DNA from: Ramlibacter sp. WS9
GTDB lineage: Bacteria > Pseudomonadota > Gammaproteobacteria > Burkholderiales > Burkholderiaceae_C
Direction: 5' to 3'
DNA: 61,836 nucleotides
Assembly: GCF_003797765.1 (NCBI RefSeq)
Contig: NZ_RKMB01000031.1
Location: 1 to 61,836, forward strand
Position 1 is the stretch's first letter, and the number at the start of each line of letters is the position of its first letter. The position numbers and the translations under genes were made by a program. The notes under the pieces are model-generated. The model made no database searches. It saw only the letters and a program-made list of their open reading frames with translations, and had not been told where the DNA came from. This document shows, in pieces, positions 59,694 to 61,836 of this stretch.

Positions 59694-59987
59694 TCAGCCC
59701 TTCTTGCTGTCGGCGGCGGGCTTGACCATCATCTTCGCCTGGTCGGCACTCAAGCCCTTCATGTCGGCGCACGTGCCTTTGGCGACGTACTTCCATTCAT
59801 CGGGGACATTGCCCACCTTGGATTGCCCGGCGCACGAGTGGGAACCGCTCAGGTTCGCGCAGTCGTTCTGGCCGGCCTTGGAGATGCCGTAGCACTTCTC
59901 TTTTTCTTGCGCGACGGCGGGCGTCGCAACGAGCAGGGTGGACAGCAGGGAGGCCGCAGCGGCGGCGACGAAGGCACGTTGATTCAT
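59694..59987 (-). CDS. bufA: Bufferin precursor (DUF2282, BufA1-like)
   Basis: A 97-residue exported peptide. Signal peptide to about residue 27 (TPAVAQ), then four cysteines (C32, C43, C52, C73) in EKCYGISKAGQNDC, HSCAGQ and YVAKGTC, as in DUF2282 bufferins. The cysteines are modified by the MNIO enzyme; mature bufferins bind copper in the periplasm. First of the bufABCD genes. Confidence 0.9.
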   Translation of the reverse strand: MNQRAFVAAAAASLLSTLLVATPAVAQEKEKCYGISKAGQNDCANLSGSHSCAGQSKVGNVPDEWKYVAKGTCADMKGLSADQAKMMVKPAADSKKG

Positions 59988-60012
59988 GGATATCTCCGGG
60001 TCAGGTTGATAG

Positions 60013-60038
60013 GCAACCAGGCTTTGCCACCTGGTTGC
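60013..60038 (-). promoter_or_regulatory. Hairpin between tlpA-like gene and bufA
   Basis: A 9-bp perfect inverted repeat (60013-60021 with 60030-60038), no T-run. It may stabilise bufA mRNA or partially terminate read-through from the tlpA-like gene. Confidence 0.5.
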
Positions 60039-60065
60039 GCATTGGTCTGCGCGGCCTGCGGGTTC

Positions 60066-60563
60066 TTACAGAAGCTCCGCGATCTTGTCCCAGGCCTCGG
60101 CCGGAATGCGGCCCTGATAACGTTCGACGACCTTGCCTGTCTTGTCGATGACGAAGCTCGCGGGCAACTGCGCCGGTTTGCCGAGGTTGTCCTTGTAGCC
60201 CGCGTCGCCGGCCCACAGCTGCACGAAGCGCTGCTTGACGGGCACCGTGCGCGAAATGATCTTCTCGTAAGCGTCCACGTCCTTCATGTCGCGGTCGGTG
60301 CTGACCAGCACCATCTCGAACGGCTTGCCGGCCCAGCCCTGGTAGTTCTGACGCAGCTCGGGCATCTTGTCGCGGCAGACGGCGCAGCCCGTGGACCAGA
60401 ACATCACCAGCACCACCTTGCCTTTGAGCGACGCCAGCCGGAAGGGCTTGCCGTCGATGGTGCTGCCCTCCAGGGCCGGTGCCGCGGCGGCGGGCGCCTG
60501 GGCGTGAAGGGGCGCGGTCCAGGCCGCGGCGACGAGCAAAAGGGCGAGGAGGTGGGCTTTCAT
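60066..60563 (-). CDS. TlpA-like thioredoxin-fold protein
   Basis: A 165-residue periplasmic redoxin. Signal peptide to about residue 22, then a thioredoxin fold with active site CAVC (Cys60, Cys63) in FWSTGCAVCRDKMPEL, a QLPASFVIDKTGKVV cis-Pro region, and ALEGSTIDGKPFRLASLKGKVVLV. Same strand as bufA and 78 nt upstream, so it may reduce or handle bufferin cysteines. Confidence 0.85.
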   Translation of the reverse strand: MKAHLLALLLVAAAWTAPLHAQAPAAAAPALEGSTIDGKPFRLASLKGKVVLVMFWSTGCAVCRDKMPELRQNYQGWAGKPFEMVLVSTDRDMKDVDAYEKIISRTVPVKQRFVQLWAGDAGYKDNLGKPAQLPASFVIDKTGKVVERYQGRIPAEAWDKIAELL

Positions 60564-60609
60564 GCCCGATGAGTCGTGTGCGATGATTTCGGTCTTACAC
60601 ATTTTCTTC

Positions 60610-61173
60610 ATGCCCATCGAAAACCAATTGGCCGAACACCGCAGCTACCTGATGCGGTTCGCGCGGCTGCAGCTGCGCAACGAGGCCTGGGCCGAGGACG
60701 CGGTGTCCGAAACGATGCTGGCCGCCCTGTCCAAGCCGCAGTCGTTCGGCAACCGCAGCCAGCTCAAGACCTGGCTGGTGGGTATCCTCAAGCACAAGGT
60801 GATCGACGTCCTGCGCCAGCGGCAACGCGAGGTCGTCCTGGTGGACGACGAGGGCGACGGCGGCGAGGAACTCGACGCCCTGATGTTCAAGGCCGACGGC
60901 CATTACGCGAACAAGCCGACCGAGTGGGGCAACCCCGAGCAGGAGCTCAATTCACGCCAGTTCTTCACCGTGCTGGAAGCCTGCGCCGAGAAACTGCCGG
61001 CGGCGATGGGGCGGGTGTTCCTGATGCGCGAATGGCTCGAATTGCCCAGCGAGGAAATCTGTAAGGAACTCCAATTGACGCCGACGAACCTCTACGTCCA
61101 GCTCCACCGCGCCCGCCTCCGGCTGCGCGAGTGTCTTGAAATCAACTGGTTTGGAAACCGTGCCGCCTCGTGA
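60610..61173 (+). CDS. ECF-type sigma factor
   Basis: A 187-residue sigma-70 family factor with region 2 (LMRFARLQLRNEAWAEDAVSETMLAAL) and region 4 (AMGRVFLMREWLELPSEEICKELQLTPTNLYVQLHRARLRLRECL). ATG 60610 fits family length. An upstream ATG at 60562 carries an excellent AGGAGGT-type site but would add 16 atypical residues and overlap the tlpA start. Divergent from the bufferin operon, which it probably controls. Confidence 0.85.
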   Translation: MPIENQLAEHRSYLMRFARLQLRNEAWAEDAVSETMLAALSKPQSFGNRSQLKTWLVGILKHKVIDVLRQRQREVVLVDDEGDGGEELDALMFKADGHYANKPTEWGNPEQELNSRQFFTVLEACAEKLPAAMGRVFLMREWLELPSEEICKELQLTPTNLYVQLHRARLRLRECLEINWFGNRAAS

Positions 61174-61364
61174 TGATCCTGCGCCGTACCTGCAAAGAAG
61201 TCTCCGCCCTGCTGGTGGCCAGGGAAGACCGCGACCTGCCCCTGGTCGAACGTGTCGCTTTGCGTTTCCACCTGGCGGCCTGCAGCGCCTGCCCGGCCTT
61301 CGAGCGCCAGTTGTTGACCATGCGCAACGCATTCCAGCGCTGGCGGCATTACTCGGAAGAATAA
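61173..61364 (+). CDS. Zinc-finger anti-sigma factor (zf-HC2)
   Basis: A 63-residue protein with the HC2 motif: CKEVSALL, then HLAACSACPAFERQL (H-x3-C-x2-C). Binds the ECF factor. ATG overlaps the sigma stop (TGATG); a GTG 3 nt earlier is possible. Confidence 0.85.
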   Translation: MILRRTCKEVSALLVAREDRDLPLVERVALRFHLAACSACPAFERQLLTMRNAFQRWRHYSEE

Positions 61365-61540
61365 AAGGCCCAAGTGGCCTAAATTTGCCACGCGCGCGCC
61401 ATATGCCCCATAATCGCCGGGTGTCGCGCCAAGCGCGGCATATTGGTTTGCGGTGATTGGTCGGTTTCGCGTGGTTTGTTTCTAAGCGTTTTTCGGACTC
61501 CCATCGCTTCATTAGCGTTTATTTCTCAGGAGTCCTATCA

Positions 61541-61836
61541 ATGGGCAACAAACTTTACGTGGGCAACCTGCCCTACTCTTACCGCGACTCCGACATGGAG
61601 CAGGCTTTCAGCCAGTACGGCACCGTGTCCAGCGCCAAGGTCATGATGGAACGTGACACCGGCCGCTCCAAGGGTTTCGGCTTCGTCGAGATGAGCAACG
61701 AGGCGGAAGCCAAGGCTGCCATTGAAGGCATGAACGGCCAACAAATCGGCGGCCGTGGCCTCGTGGTCAATGAAGCCCGTCCGATGGAATCGCGTCCCCC
61801 GCGCACCGGCGGCTTCGGCGGCGGTGGTGGTGGCGG
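61541..61836 (+). CDS. RRM RNA-binding protein (3' end outside window)
   Basis: The first 98 codons of an RNA-recognition-motif protein. RNP2 is LYVGNLPY and RNP1 is KGFGFVEM; a Gly-rich tail begins at the window end. Relatives are cold-responsive RNA chaperones. CAGGAG precedes the ATG. The 176-nt upstream stretch has no gene; it has a hairpin (AGGCC/GGCCT near 61368) and a T-rich 5' leader that may be a cold-response UTR. Confidence 0.92.
   Translation, partial: MGNKLYVGNLPYSYRDSDMEQAFSQYGTVSSAKVMMERDTGRSKGFGFVEMSNEAEAKAAIEGMNGQQIGGRGLVVNEARPMESRPPRTGGFGGGGGG

Noticed and set aside
1..61836. CRISPR arrays, insertion sequences, integrases or prophage genes
   Set aside because: No regularly spaced direct repeats and no transposase or integrase motifs were seen in any frame inspected.

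Overview
The window is GC-rich, densely coded chromosomal DNA. Protein similarity and gene order (tkt next to gapA, lptD-surA-rsmA next to amgK, metX-metW, a MaeB-type malic enzyme, threonate genes, a bufferin operon) point to a betaproteobacterium of the order Burkholderiales, most likely Comamonadaceae of the Ramlibacter/Variovorax kind. This is inferred from sequence recall, not from a search.

Layout. 1-371: no gene, but a large nested inverted repeat. 372-4818: exported intradiol-dioxygenase-like protein, a BaeSR-type two-component system, ProQ, SlyD. 4989-6731: an AT-richer two-gene AAA ATPase / TOPRIM-like cassette that looks imported and defence-like. 6879-17595: pirin, MFS exporter, gapA / TonB-C-like protein / tkt, speD, murU, pepP, ammonium transporter. 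17734-18743: zeta-like toxin and ParD-like antitoxin with a candidate operator. 18770-24794: five same-strand genes (SPFH/SHOCT, DUF4178, DUF350, membrane aminopropyltransferase-like enzyme, exported flavoprotein), a little-understood membrane-associated polyamine-like system. 24847-30233: a putative DNA-binding protein, then the most striking region: a boxA-like leader, four tRNA-like genes with encoded CCA and structural defects, tiny proteins, a frameshifted SEC-C gene, an HNH nuclease, a structured non-coding stretch, a slipin and the RNA ligase RtcB, closed by a strong terminator. 30400-45567: maeB, a secreted barnase-like RNase with its barstar, rsmA-surA-lptD, amgK-rsmE and several housekeeping or unknown genes. 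45583-51077: YigZ and the L-threonate pathway (ltnD-otnK-otnC-otnI) with its FCD regulator and matching operators. 51113-55312: chromate transport (chrA with a rhodanese-ChrB fusion) and metX-metW under a SAM-II-like riboswitch. 55361-55618: two inverted copies of a hairpin repeat. 55656-61836: GDT1-family transporter, second ammonium transporter with a sigma-54-type promoter, bufferin operon with a TlpA-like protein, divergent ECF sigma factor and zinc-finger anti-sigma, and a truncated RRM protein at the window edge.

How genes work together. RtcB, slipin, HNH protein and the tRNA-like RNAs read as one transcription unit for RNA damage or repair. SpeD (13380) could supply decarboxylated SAM to the membrane aminopropyltransferase at 20365. 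MurU and AmgK are two enzymes of the anhydro-MurNAc recycling route, here 25 kb apart. LtnD, OtnK, OtnC and OtnI form a complete L-threonate route. MetX and MetW belong to methionine synthesis controlled by SAM. BufA-D with TlpA, sigma factor and anti-sigma form a metal-stress module.
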